Origin: Dehalococcoidia bacterium
GTDB taxonomy: Bacteria > Chloroflexota > Dehalococcoidia > UBA3495
Reading direction: 5' to 3'
Assembly (NCBI GenBank): GCA_030753265.1
Contig: JASMCQ010000070.1
Location: 1 to 9,730 of the forward strand
Length of the DNA stretch: 9,730 nucleotides
The notes under the pieces were generated by a model. The model made no database searches and was not told where the DNA came from. It worked only from the letters and a program-made list of their open reading frames with translations. Below, in pieces: positions 1 to 6,117 of this stretch (position 1 is the first letter of the stretch; each line of letters starts with the position of its first letter). Made by a program: the position numbers and the translations under genes.

Positions 1-257
1 GCGATTGGTTGGAGCAGACCGAAGGGCCCCCACCGGTTGGGGCCGATCCGGTTCTGGAAGCGGCCAATGAGGCGCCGCTCGATCCATGAGATCACCGCGG
101 CGCCCAGAAGTACGGCGTTTACCAGAATCATCATGATCGTCACGCCGGCCGTGATATACGCCAGCGAACAGGGAAGGACATCGCCCGCGCTCTCGTAGAT
201 AACGCGGAAGAGGGCCGTGTCGTGCAGAATGTTGTCGGAGGCTAGAGCGCAGCTCAA
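1..257 (-). CDS. nuoH: NADH-quinone oxidoreductase subunit H, N-terminal part (runs off left edge)
   Basis: This is the membrane subunit of complex I that, with NuoD and NuoB, forms the quinone chamber and links it to the proton-pumping arm. Eighty-five codons plus two bases are present. A hydrophobic segment at about residues 31-57 (first transmembrane helix) is followed by the family signature [20 protein letters not shown] and then GLLQPIA. I chose a TTG start at 257-255. It overlaps the nuoD stop codon as TTGA, and GGGAGAAG (272-265) lies 7 nt upstream as a ribosome binding site. No better in-frame start was seen. The overlap suggests translational coupling to nuoD. NuoH directly after NuoD, with no nuoE, nuoF or nuoG between, is the order known from 11-subunit complex I operons. 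The family call is certain; the start codon is probable. Confidence 0.95.
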   Translation of the reverse strand, partial: MSCALASDNILHDTALFRVIYESAGDVLPCSLAYITAGVTIMMILVNAVLLGAAVISWIERRLIGRFQNRIGPNRWGPFGLLQPI

Positions 258-1360
258 CGGTCGACTTCTCCCAGATTGATGTCCATGCTGCCCAGGGTCA
301 CGACCATGTCGGCCAGTTTCCAGCCGACCAACAGGTGTTCGATCACCGTCAAGTTAATCAAGGATGGTGACCGGATCTTGCAGCGGTAGGGGCTGACACC
401 ACCGTCACTGATCAGGTAGAAGGCCAGTTCTCCCTTGGAGGCTTCCACCCGGCTGTAGGCCTCGGCCCCGGACTCCGGCCGGAGCACCATGGGCAGTACC
501 TCCCGAACGGGTCCCGGCTCTATCTGCTCGATACACTGCTCGATGATGCGGGCGCTCTGATGCACTTCCTGCATCCGCACCCAGAACCGGTCGTAGTTGT
601 CACCGTTTTTCCCCACGGGCACGTCGAACTCCACTTTGTCGTAGGCGTCGTAGGGGTCCATCTTGCGCCAGTCCCAGGCCAGGCCGCTGGCCCGGAGCGG
701 CGGCCCGCTGACCGAGTTGTTGATCGCCAGGTCCAGGGGCAGCACACTCACGCCCCGGGTACGCACCATGACGATCTCGTTTTCCAGCACCAATTGCTCG
801 ATCTCGCGGAACTCGGAGCGGAACACCCTCATGAAGCTGTCCAGGGCAGGCCAGAACTCGGCTGGAGCATCGAAAAAGACTCCACCGGGCCGGGAGTAGC
901 TCACCGTGACCCGGGCGCCGCACAGCATCTCGAACAGGTCCAGGATCCTCTCCCTGGTCCGAAAGCAGTACATCAAGGGCGTGCCCAGGGTGCCCAGGTC
1001 TTGCATGAAGAACCCGATTGCCATCAGGTGGCTGGCGATACGCTGAAGCTCGGCGGAGAGGGTTCGCAAGTACTTGGCCCGGGGTGGCGCCTCCACTCCC
1101 AACAGCTTTTCCACGCCCAGGCAGTACGCTTGGTTGTTGATCATGGAGGAGACGTAGTCGAGCCGGTCGGTCAGGGTGACTATTTGAACGTAGGTGCGTT
1201 CCTCTGCCAGCTTTTCGGTCCCGCGGTGGAGGTACCCGAAGATGGGCTCCACCTCCAGGATTTCCTCGCCGTCGAAGGTGACCCGAAGCCGGAATACCCC
1301 GTGAGTGCTGGGGTGCTGCGGCCCAATGTTCACCGTCAGCGGCTCAGTACGAATCGGCAT
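254..1360 (-). CDS. nuoD: NADH-quinone oxidoreductase subunit D (49 kDa subunit)
   Basis: This peripheral-arm subunit of complex I (368 aa) forms most of the quinone-reduction site next to cluster N2; it is related to the NiFe-hydrogenase large subunit. The N-terminal loop GPQHPSTHG carries His16 and His20. His20 and Tyr69 match by spacing the quinone-ligand His38 and Tyr87 of Thermus Nqo4. [11 protein letters not shown] and DRLDYVSSM are further family blocks, and the C-terminus carries the conserved [13 protein letters not shown]. The length fits the stand-alone NuoD form, not the NuoCD fusion of enterics. The start is the ATG at 1360-1358; the only candidate binding site is a weak AAGG about 11 nt upstream. 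A 67-nt gap made of short repeats separates it from nuoC, while its stop overlaps nuoH. Confidence 0.98.
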   Translation of the reverse strand: MPIRTEPLTVNIGPQHPSTHGVFRLRVTFDGEEILEVEPIFGYLHRGTEKLAEERTYVQIVTLTDRLDYVSSMINNQAYCLGVEKLLGVEAPPRAKYLRTLSAELQRIASHLMAIGFFMQDLGTLGTPLMYCFRTRERILDLFEMLCGARVTVSYSRPGGVFFDAPAEFWPALDSFMRVFRSEFREIEQLVLENEIVMVRTRGVSVLPLDLAINNSVSGPPLRASGLAWDWRKMDPYDAYDKVEFDVPVGKNGDNYDRFWVRMQEVHQSARIIEQCIEQIEPGPVREVLPMVLRPESGAEAYSRVEASKGELAFYLISDGGVSPYRCKIRSPSLINLTVIEHLLVGWKLADMVVTLGSMDINLGEVDR

Positions 1361-1433
1361 GGATTTTCGAGCCTTCAGCTATCGGCTACCAGCGATCAAC
1401 CCCTGGCTGATCCCCGACGGCCGATGGCTAGAG
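1361..1433. repeat. Heptamer repeats filling the nuoC-nuoD gap, two opposed arrays
   Basis: The gap between nuoC and nuoD is built from 7-nt units close to GCYGANN. On the minus strand, in the direction of transcription, units lie at 1379-1373 (GCTGAAG), 1386-1380 (GCCGATA), 1393-1387 (GCTGGTA) and 1400-1394 (GTTGATC, degenerate). On the plus strand a second set lies at 1406-1412 (GCTGATC), 1413-1419 (degenerate), 1420-1426 (GCCGATG) and 1427-1433 (degenerate, running into the nuoC stop). The same units occur at 5005-5025 and 6076-6110. The 11-mer GATAGCTGAAG is shared exactly with the array before moaA, and GCCGATGGCT with the array before the RNase HI-MoaC gene. I cannot name the repeat family; its function is unknown. 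Confidence 0.6.
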
Positions 1434-1871
1434 ATAGTCTTTCCGTAAGGGATGACCTTCAAAGCCTTCCCACAGCATGATCCGTTTCATGTTAGGGTGG
1501 CCTTCAAAATGGATACCCATCAAGTCCCAGATCTCTCGTTCCTGTAGGTCGGCGCCGCGCCAGACATGGTAGACGGAAGGAAGAGACAGCTCCTCTCGGC
1601 CGTAGACCCTGGTCTTGACCACCGCCGTGTGCTGCCGCCGTATCGAAGTCAGGTGATATACCACCTCGAAGTGCTCGATGTAGTCGACGGCGCTGATGGA
1701 GTTCAAGAATTGGAAGTCCAGCTCCGGGTTGTCTCGCAGAAAGCGCGCCACAACCTCCACCGAGGACGGCTTGACCCATACCGAGCCGCCGGCCCACTCC
1801 TCGACCGAATCGCGTGCCCCGTCCGCCAGTCGCTCCGCCAGATACTGCCCCTCCAGGTACTGGACCGCCAT
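1428..1871 (-). CDS. nuoC: NADH-quinone oxidoreductase subunit C (30 kDa subunit)
   Basis: This hydrophilic subunit of the complex I connecting module packs against NuoD and NuoB. It is 147 aa, near the usual length for a stand-alone NuoC. The C-terminal signature is clear: EREIWDLMGIHFEGHPNMKR at about 111-130, then GFEGHPLRKDY at 136-146. The middle part LNSISAVDYIEHFEVVYHLTS matches the alpha/beta core of the family. The ATG at 1871-1869 shares one base with the nuoB stop (TAATG), and a strong GGAGG lies 7 nt upstream inside the end of nuoB. Translation is therefore probably coupled to nuoB. Confidence 0.97.
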   Translation of the reverse strand: MAVQYLEGQYLAERLADGARDSVEEWAGGSVWVKPSSVEVVARFLRDNPELDFQFLNSISAVDYIEHFEVVYHLTSIRRQHTAVVKTRVYGREELSLPSVYHVWRGADLQEREIWDLMGIHFEGHPNMKRIMLWEGFEGHPLRKDYL

Positions 1872-2593
1872 TAGGTGTCCTCCCTCCCGGCCACTGGCGG
1901 CTCCCCGATGGGAGGAGAATCATGGCTGGCCGTGCCGTTGGAAGGAGGGTTTTTCGCGTCTTTTTTCCGGGACAGGGGGAGTTTGGGAAGATCACCCAGG
2001 TTGTGGTATCTCTTGATCTTCTCGTGGAGCGACATGATCCCGTAGATCAGGGCGTCGGGCCGGGGCGGGCAACCAGGAACGTAGACGTCCACCGGAACGA
2101 TGTGGTCCACGCCGGGCACCACGCTGTAAGAGCCGTAATAGGGGCCGCCGCTGGTGGCGCAGACTCCCATGGAGATGACCCATTTTGGGTCGCCCATCTG
2201 GTCGTAGATCCTTCGAATGGCCGGGGCCATCTTCCAGGTCACGGTGCCGGCCACGATCATCAGGTCGGCCTGCCTGGGGGAAGCGCGGAAGACCTCCATG
2301 CCGAAGCGGGCGAGGTCATACCGGCCCATGGCGGCCGCGATCATCTCAAAGGCGCAGCAGGCCAGGCCGAAGGTCACCGGCCAGAGGGCCGACTTGCGGC
2401 CCCAGTTAATTACGGCGTCGACCGAGGTCACCAGCAGGCTGCTCTTCAGGTCGTCCGGCACCTCGATCAAGGGCTCGGCAAGGGGTTCGAGGGAGGTGTC
2501 TTTAAGGTGCTGGACGGTGCGCCCTTCGCCCCGGTCGACCTCCCAGGTCCTGGTGTTCAGCGGTCCGTCCCCGATGGGTATCTCCAGAGCCAT
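1871..2593 (-). CDS. nuoB: NADH-quinone oxidoreductase subunit B (cluster N2 subunit)
   Basis: NuoB holds the 4Fe-4S cluster N2, the last electron carrier before quinone in complex I. The protein is 240 aa. All four cluster ligands are present: Cys79 and Cys80 in LACCAFEM, Cys145 in GVCATSGG, and Cys175 in [12 protein letters not shown]. The conserved domain begins near residue 62 ([15 protein letters not shown]). Two parts are less typical: about 55 residues of polar N-terminal sequence, and a Pro/Ser/Lys-rich tail of about 30 residues ([13 protein letters not shown] and onward) after the conserved core. The gap from nuoA is 6 nt, and a GGGGAT stretch about 10 nt before the ATG may serve as binding site. 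The gene sits second in the nuo operon. Confidence 0.98.
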   Translation of the reverse strand: MALEIPIGDGPLNTRTWEVDRGEGRTVQHLKDTSLEPLAEPLIEVPDDLKSSLLVTSVDAVINWGRKSALWPVTFGLACCAFEMIAAAMGRYDLARFGMEVFRASPRQADLMIVAGTVTWKMAPAIRRIYDQMGDPKWVISMGVCATSGGPYYGSYSVVPGVDHIVPVDVYVPGCPPRPDALIYGIMSLHEKIKRYHNLGDLPKLPLSRKKDAKNPPSNGTASHDSPPIGEPPVAGREDT

Positions 2594-2599
2594 GATGTT

Positions 2600-2983
2600 T
2601 TATCCCCACTCCAGGTCCCGCTTTCGCCAGGCGTAGGCCCAAGCAACCAGCAGGATCATCACGAAGGCCGCCATCTCGATGAGGGCAAACAGCTTGAGCT
2701 GCGAGAACTTGGCCGCCCAGGGATAGAGAAATACCACTTCGACGTCGAAGATGACAAACAGGACCGCGTACATATAGTATCGGAAGTTGAACTGGTTCCA
2801 CCGGCCGCCCAGGGCCTCCATTCCGCATTCATAGGTTTCCAACTTGACCGGAGTGGGGTTGGAGGGCCGAATTCCCATGCGCGACATCATCCAGGACATC
2901 AGCAGCATGCCGGTGGGGACCATGAAGGATACGACGAGGAATATGGCGATCAGACCGTATTGCCGGAAGTAGTCGTCTAGCAT
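2600..2983 (-). CDS. nuoA: NADH-quinone oxidoreductase subunit A
   Basis: NuoA is a small membrane subunit of complex I near the quinone chamber. It is 127 aa with three hydrophobic helices at about 8-32, 69-90 and 97-119. The loop between helices 1 and 2 has the family signature [10 protein letters not shown] (Cys53), and helix 2 carries the conserved acidic pair Asp80 and Glu82 in [15 protein letters not shown]. This is the first gene of the operon. It starts at the ATG at 2983-2981, with a GAGG four bases upstream. The TATAAT element near 3020 would give a leader of about 30 nt. Confidence 0.97.
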   Translation of the reverse strand: MLDDYFRQYGLIAIFLVVSFMVPTGMLLMSWMMSRMGIRPSNPTPVKLETYECGMEALGGRWNQFNFRYYMYAVLFVIFDVEVVFLYPWAAKFSQLKLFALIEMAAFVMILLVAWAYAWRKRDLEWG

Positions 2984-3019
2984 CTGCCTCGGCCCGGGTG
3001 GAGAGACGTACGACGTGGA

Positions 3020-3028
3020 ATTATAACA
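3020..3028 (-). promoter_or_regulatory. Extended -10 promoter of the nuo operon
   Basis: On the minus strand a perfect TATAAT (3025-3020) is preceded by TG one base upstream (TGTTATAAT), the classical extended -10 form. No good -35 hexamer lies 16-18 nt upstream, which fits an extended -10 promoter. The expected transcription start near 3013 lies about 30 nt before nuoA. This is a prediction from sequence only. Confidence 0.55.
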
Positions 3029-3073
3029 TAGGGGATGGCAGCCCTGATAGTGAAATGATGCACAATCCGCAAA

Positions 3074-3100
3074 CCCGCGATTTGCCAGAGGGCTCGCGGG
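3074..3100. promoter_or_regulatory. Inverted repeat, possible operator or hairpin
   Basis: A perfect 7-bp inverted repeat has arms CCCGCGA (3074-3080) and TCGCGGG (3094-3100) around 13 nt. A 3-bp GCC/GGC stem (3084-3086 with 3091-3093) can form inside the loop. It lies between two divergent genes, so it could be a regulator binding site or an RNA hairpin in the rightward transcript. It has no T-run, which argues against an intrinsic terminator. Confidence 0.3.
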
Positions 3101-3257
3101 GTCTGTCGGCGCCGCCGCATCGGCTGGTACTACGTATGCCGGACCTTCCAGCCACCGGAACGAACGGCCCCGGTCCGGATACGACCGGCGCCCGTCAGCC
3201 GAAACACAACTTGAGAAACGCGCGAAGGCTGTTCTCGCTCAGCCTCAGGAGGATGTG

Positions 3258-4148
3258 ATGAAGGTAGGTTTCATCGGATTGGGAGACATCGGGATGCCCA
3301 TGGCCAAATCCTTGCTGAGGGCCGGAATTCAGCTCACCGTCCACAACCGAAGCCGGGGGAAGGTGGAGGAGATGGTGCAGCTTGGGGCCGCGGCTGCGGC
3401 TTCAGCGGCCGAGATCACTCAGGCAACAGATATTGTGCTCACCTGTCTCCCCGATGTGCCGACGGTGGAGGAAGTCTTCCTGGGAGATGACGGAATCGTG
3501 GCCAACGCCCGCCGCGGCCAGGTGCTCGCCGACCACAGCACCGTTGGACCCGCCACATCCAGGAAGATCGCCGATGCGGCCGAAGCCCAGGGCGCGCTCT
3601 TCCTAGACGCCCCGGTGAGCGGCGGAACGGGGCGAGCGCGGTCGGGGAAACTGACCGTGATGGTGGCTGGTCCCCGTGAAGCGTACGAAACAGCCCTTCC
3701 CGTCTTCCAAGGCATGGGCACCAACGTCTTCCATCTGGGTCGTTCGGGTATGGCCAGCGCCGTCAAGTTGGCCAACAATTTGGCGCTGGCCATCAACACC
3801 GTGGGGGCCGTGGAATCGTTCAACCTGGGCGTTCGGCTGGGCGCCGACCCGGAGGTCTTGCTGGATGTTATGGGCAAAAGCTCTGGGCAGAGCTACGTGC
3901 TGGATACCATGGGGCCCTCGCTGCTGGCCCGGCAGTTCGGATCGAGCAGCTCGCTGGTGCAGATTTTCATCAAAGACCTGGCTCTGGCCCATGGGGTGGC
4001 CAAGGAAGTCGCCGCCCCGCTCCCGGCGGGGAACATGGCCCTAGATGTTTTTCAGAGGCTTGCCAGCGGTTGGCCGGAGAACACCACCCTCGCCAGCCTC
4101 CTTCTCCTGCTGGAGGACCCGGCCGGAGAGGCTTCGCCGAAGGAGTGA
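3258..4148 (+). CDS. NAD(P)-dependent beta-hydroxyacid dehydrogenase (HIBADH / tartronate semialdehyde reductase family)
   Basis: This is a soluble oxidoreductase of the 3-hydroxyisobutyrate dehydrogenase family (296 aa), interconverting a beta-hydroxyacid and its aldehyde; the substrate cannot be read from sequence. The Rossmann motif is GLGDIG (residues 7-12, within GFIGLGDIGMPMA). The substrate-binding signature LDAPVSGGTGRA is at 117-127, and the catalytic lysine is Lys170 in the KLANN block. The second beta strand ends in HNRSRGK rather than an acidic residue, which suggests NADP preference (inference). The start was chosen as ATG 3258, because AGGAGG (3247-3252) is 5 nt upstream; the in-frame GTG at 3255 would be only 2 nt away. 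It is the first of five same-strand genes. Confidence 0.88.
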   Translation: MKVGFIGLGDIGMPMAKSLLRAGIQLTVHNRSRGKVEEMVQLGAAAAASAAEITQATDIVLTCLPDVPTVEEVFLGDDGIVANARRGQVLADHSTVGPATSRKIADAAEAQGALFLDAPVSGGTGRARSGKLTVMVAGPREAYETALPVFQGMGTNVFHLGRSGMASAVKLANNLALAINTVGAVESFNLGVRLGADPEVLLDVMGKSSGQSYVLDTMGPSLLARQFGSSSSLVQIFIKDLALAHGVAKEVAAPLPAGNMALDVFQRLASGWPENTTLASLLLLLEDPAGEASPKE

Positions 4149-4153
4149 GGGTT

Positions 4154-4213
4154 GAAATCCCCCTGGTCCCCTTTTTACGAGAGGAAATCCCCCTAGTCCC
4201 CCTTTATGAAAGG
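4154..4213 (+). repeat. Two imperfect 30-nt tandem repeat units
   Basis: Two adjacent 30-nt units (4154-4183 and 4184-4213) both begin GAAATCCCCCT and match at 22 of 30 positions; most differences are in the last third. The second unit ends in a perfect hairpin (4199-4215). The 120-nt gap before rdgB is otherwise featureless. In my recollection AAATCCCCCT...CCCCCTTT segments are seen as dispersed intergenic repeats in several bacterial groups, so this may be one member. That is recognition from memory and unchecked. Confidence 0.6.
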
Positions 4214-4215
4214 GG
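4199..4215. repeat. Perfect hairpin CCCCTTT-ATG-AAAGGGG
   Basis: A 7-bp perfect stem with a 3-nt loop sits at the end of the second 30-nt unit. No T-run follows on either strand, so a standard intrinsic terminator is unlikely. It could slow or process the transcript between the dehydrogenase and rdgB. Confidence 0.55.
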
Positions 4216-4268
4216 ATACATGGGAGGCTTCTATCAAACCCGATGTTGTGAAATGAGTCAGGCTCTTA

Positions 4269-4994
4269 ATGCAGGATTTGAACGTGTGTGAAGCTGGAGT
4301 GTCTCAAGGTAGACTCTTGATCGCTACTCGAAACCCGGGGAAAGTGCGGGAGTTCCGCCGGCTGCTCCGGGACTGTCCCTTTGAACTGGTCTCTCTGGAC
4401 GATCTCGGGATCACCGAAGAGGTGGAGGAGACGGGAGCGACTTTCGAGGAAAACGCCCGGCTCAAAGCGTGCTCCTACGCCGCCCTCGGCGGGTTGCTGA
4501 CCCTGGCCGACGATTCAGGGTTGGAGGTCGACGCCCTGGGTGGCAAGCCCGGCGTCCGCTCCGCCCGCTACGGTGAGACATCCCCCACTTCTCAGCCCAG
4601 CCAAATAACGGCTGGGAAAAGAACCGACCGGGACCGGTTGGAGCTGCTGCTGCACAACCTGCGAGACGTGCCCTGGGAACGGCGCACCGCCCGATTCCGG
4701 TGCGTTATTGTTCTGGCGAACCCCGCTGGCCCCTATTCAGCAAGGCGAGAGACGCCGGAGTCGACGAGAGAGGGGGCCGAGGCTTTTGCGCTGGTGGCCG
4801 GTGCGGTGGAGGGAATGATACAATATGAACCGCTGGGAGAAGAGGGTTTTGGCTACGATCCGGTGTTCTACCTTCCGTCCCACGGCTTGACCATGGCCCA
4901 ACTCTCCCTGGAGGAAAAGAACCTGATCAGCCACCGGGCCGACGCGGCCCGGAAAGCTGAAGCCTTGTTGAAAAGCATTTTTAGGGGCCGGTAA
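4269..4994 (+). CDS. rdgB: XTP/dITP pyrophosphatase (RdgB/HAM1 family) with two insertions
   Basis: This enzyme hydrolyses non-canonical purine triphosphates (XTP, dITP, ITP) to the monophosphate and pyrophosphate, keeping them out of DNA and RNA. The protein is 241 aa, longer than the usual 190-200. The motifs are in order: LLIATRNPGKVREF (17-30), TFEENARLKA (59-68), the metal-binding DDSGLEVDAL (81-90), GVRSARYGE (95-103), GFGYDPVFYLP (193-203) and the late SHRADA (221-226). The extra length lies in two places, about residues 104-118 and 155-174. The first contains a perfect DNA palindrome. ATG 4269 gives about 14 residues before the first strand; a GTG at 4299 is a possible shorter start. 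No clear ribosome binding site was seen for either. Confidence 0.9.
   Translation: MQDLNVCEAGVSQGRLLIATRNPGKVREFRRLLRDCPFELVSLDDLGITEEVEETGATFEENARLKACSYAALGGLLTLADDSGLEVDALGGKPGVRSARYGETSPTSQPSQITAGKRTDRDRLELLLHNLRDVPWERRTARFRCVIVLANPAGPYSARRETPESTREGAEAFALVAGAVEGMIQYEPLGEEGFGYDPVFYLPSHGLTMAQLSLEEKNLISHRADAARKAEALLKSIFRGR
4596..4616. repeat. Perfect inverted repeat inside rdgB
   Basis: Arms CCCAGCC (4596-4602) and GGCTGGG (4610-4616) surround a 7-nt AT-rich loop. It lies exactly within a segment of rdgB that other family members lack (codons for about residues 104-118), so it looks like a small palindromic element captured in frame. Confidence 0.5.
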
Positions 4995-5004
4995 CCAGAG
5001 ACTG

Positions 5005-5025
5005 GCTGACCCCTGATAGCTGAAG
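5005..5025 (+). repeat. Three-unit heptamer array before moaA
   Basis: Three adjacent 7-nt units occur: GCTGACC (5005-5011), CCTGATA (5012-5018, degenerate first base) and GCTGAAG (5019-5025). They fill much of the 47-nt gap between rdgB and moaA. They read in the direction of transcription, like the array at 6076-6110 and the minus-strand units at 1373-1400. Confidence 0.55.
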
Positions 5026-5041
5026 CGAGCAACATCTCCGG

Positions 5042-6055
5042 ATGATTACCGACCAGTTCGGCAGGCCGGTGCGGGACCTGCGGATATCAGTCACCGACCG
5101 GTGCAACTTCCGGTGCCCCTATTGCATGCCCGCCGAGATTTTCGGGGAAAGCTACCGGTTCCTGCCCAAAGAGGAGATCCTCACTTTCGAAGAGATTACC
5201 CGGCTGGCCCGCATCTTCGTGGGCCTGGGGGTCAACAAGGTCCGCATCACCGGCGGTGAACCCCTGTTGCGCAATGACCTCCACCGGCTGATCGGCATGC
5301 TGGCGGGCATCGACGGCGTCGAGGACCTGACCATCACCACCAACGGTACCCTGCTGGTCCAGCAGGCGCAACAGCTCAAAGACGCCGGCCTGAACCGGTT
5401 GACGGTGAGCCTGGACAGCCTGGACGACGAGGTTTTCAAGACGATGAACGGCCGGGGCTTCGGCTCCCGCCGGGTCCTCCTCGCCATAGAAAGGGCCGCG
5501 GCGGTGGGGCTGACCCCGATCAAGATCAACTCGGTGGTGCAAAAAGGCGTCAACGACCACACGGTGGTCGACCTGGCCCGGTATTTCAAGGGCACCGGCC
5601 ACGTGGTCCGGTTCATCGAGTACATGGACGTGGGCAACCGCAACGGCTGGAAATTGGATGAGGTGGTGCCCGCCGAGGAAATCGTCCGGCGGATCGATGC
5701 CGAGATGCCGTTGGAGCCCGTGGAGAGCGGCTACCGGGGCGAGGTGGCCAAGCGCTACCGCTACCGCGACGGCTGCGGAGAGATCGGCGTTATCGCCTCG
5801 GTCACGATGCCCTTCTGCGGCGATTGTACCCGCTCCCGGCTATCCCCCGACGGGATGCTCTACACCTGCCTCTTCGCCTCCTCCGGCCTCAGCCTGCGAG
5901 GCCCGCTACGGGCGGGGGCCGGCGACGATGAGTTACGGGAGCTGGTTACCGGCCTCTGGGGCCGCCGCGTCGACCGCTACTCCGAGGAGAGGGCCGAGCT
6001 GACTCCGGAACAGAACGCCCGAAAAAAGGTGGAGATGTATCATATCGGGGGATAG
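5042..6055 (+). CDS. moaA: GTP 3',8-cyclase MoaA (radical SAM)
   Basis: MoaA is a cytosolic radical SAM enzyme that converts GTP to 3',8-cyclo-7,8-dihydro-GTP, the substrate of MoaC, in the first step of molybdenum cofactor synthesis. It is 337 aa, the normal length. The SAM-cluster motif [10 protein letters not shown] gives Cys21, Cys25 and Cys28. [10 protein letters not shown] (68-77) is the GGEP SAM-binding motif. The C-terminal cluster, which binds GTP, has Cys259, Cys262 and Cys276 in [14 protein letters not shown] and LYTCLF. The protein ends in MYHIGG, and this double glycine tail is required for activity in the family. ATG 5042 gives a standard N-terminus ([19 protein letters not shown]), yet no Shine-Dalgarno sequence is visible. 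The next gene carries MoaC, so the two enzymes are coexpressed. Confidence 0.98.
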   Translation: MITDQFGRPVRDLRISVTDRCNFRCPYCMPAEIFGESYRFLPKEEILTFEEITRLARIFVGLGVNKVRITGGEPLLRNDLHRLIGMLAGIDGVEDLTITTNGTLLVQQAQQLKDAGLNRLTVSLDSLDDEVFKTMNGRGFGSRRVLLAIERAAAVGLTPIKINSVVQKGVNDHTVVDLARYFKGTGHVVRFIEYMDVGNRNGWKLDEVVPAEEIVRRIDAEMPLEPVESGYRGEVAKRYRYRDGCGEIGVIASVTMPFCGDCTRSRLSPDGMLYTCLFASSGLSLRGPLRAGAGDDELRELVTGLWGRRVDRYSEERAELTPEQNARKKVEMYHIGG

Positions 6056-6075
6056 GCAGCTGCTTCAAACCGACA

Positions 6076-6110
6076 GCTGATAGCTGACCGCCGAACGCTG
6101 AACGCCGATG
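6076..6110 (+). repeat. Five-unit heptamer array before the RNase HI-MoaC gene
   Basis: Five perfectly phased 7-nt units fit GCYGANN: GCTGATA (6076-6082), GCTGACC (6083-6089), GCCGAAC (6090-6096), GCTGAAC (6097-6103) and GCCGATG (6104-6110); a partial sixth unit follows. The array occupies most of the 62-nt gap after moaA and ends 7 nt before the TTG start of the next gene, so it replaces the usual ribosome-binding region. Confidence 0.65.
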
Positions 6111-6117
6111 GCTTAAT

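Larger units (their letters stand above)
2984..3257. other. Divergent intergenic region between nuoA and the dehydrogenase gene
   Basis: About 270 nt separate two divergent genes. The left end holds the nuo promoter. A 7-bp perfect inverted repeat, CCCGCGA (3074-3080) and TCGCGGG (3094-3100), sits in the middle. A shorter inverted repeat, GAGAA/TTCTC, lies near 3213-3236. The right end carries the AGGAGG binding site of the dehydrogenase gene (3247-3252). I see no convincing -35/-10 pair for the rightward genes. An open frame from 2998 to 3258 shows no domain signature and is probably not a gene. Confidence 0.6.

Noticed and set aside
560..1480. Long plus-strand frame (306 codons) opposite nuoD
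   Set aside because: Its product is rich in His, Pro, Gly and Val with no domain. It is the antisense shadow of a certain gene in GC-rich DNA.
1814..2980. Plus-strand frame of 388 codons opposite nuoB and nuoA
   Set aside because: It is antisense to two clear complex I genes. Composition is shadow-like and there is no motif.
2998..3258. 86-codon frame in the divergent intergenic region
   Set aside because: It has low-complexity Pro/Arg/Gly content and no family motif, it overlaps the nuo promoter, and it ends on the dehydrogenase start.
5087..5643. Two long minus-strand frames opposite moaA
   Set aside because: Both lie fully within moaA, which has all its cysteines and the terminal GG. 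They are shadows.
6076..6110. Heptamer array considered as a CRISPR-like array
   Set aside because: Units are 7 nt with no spacers and no cas genes nearby.
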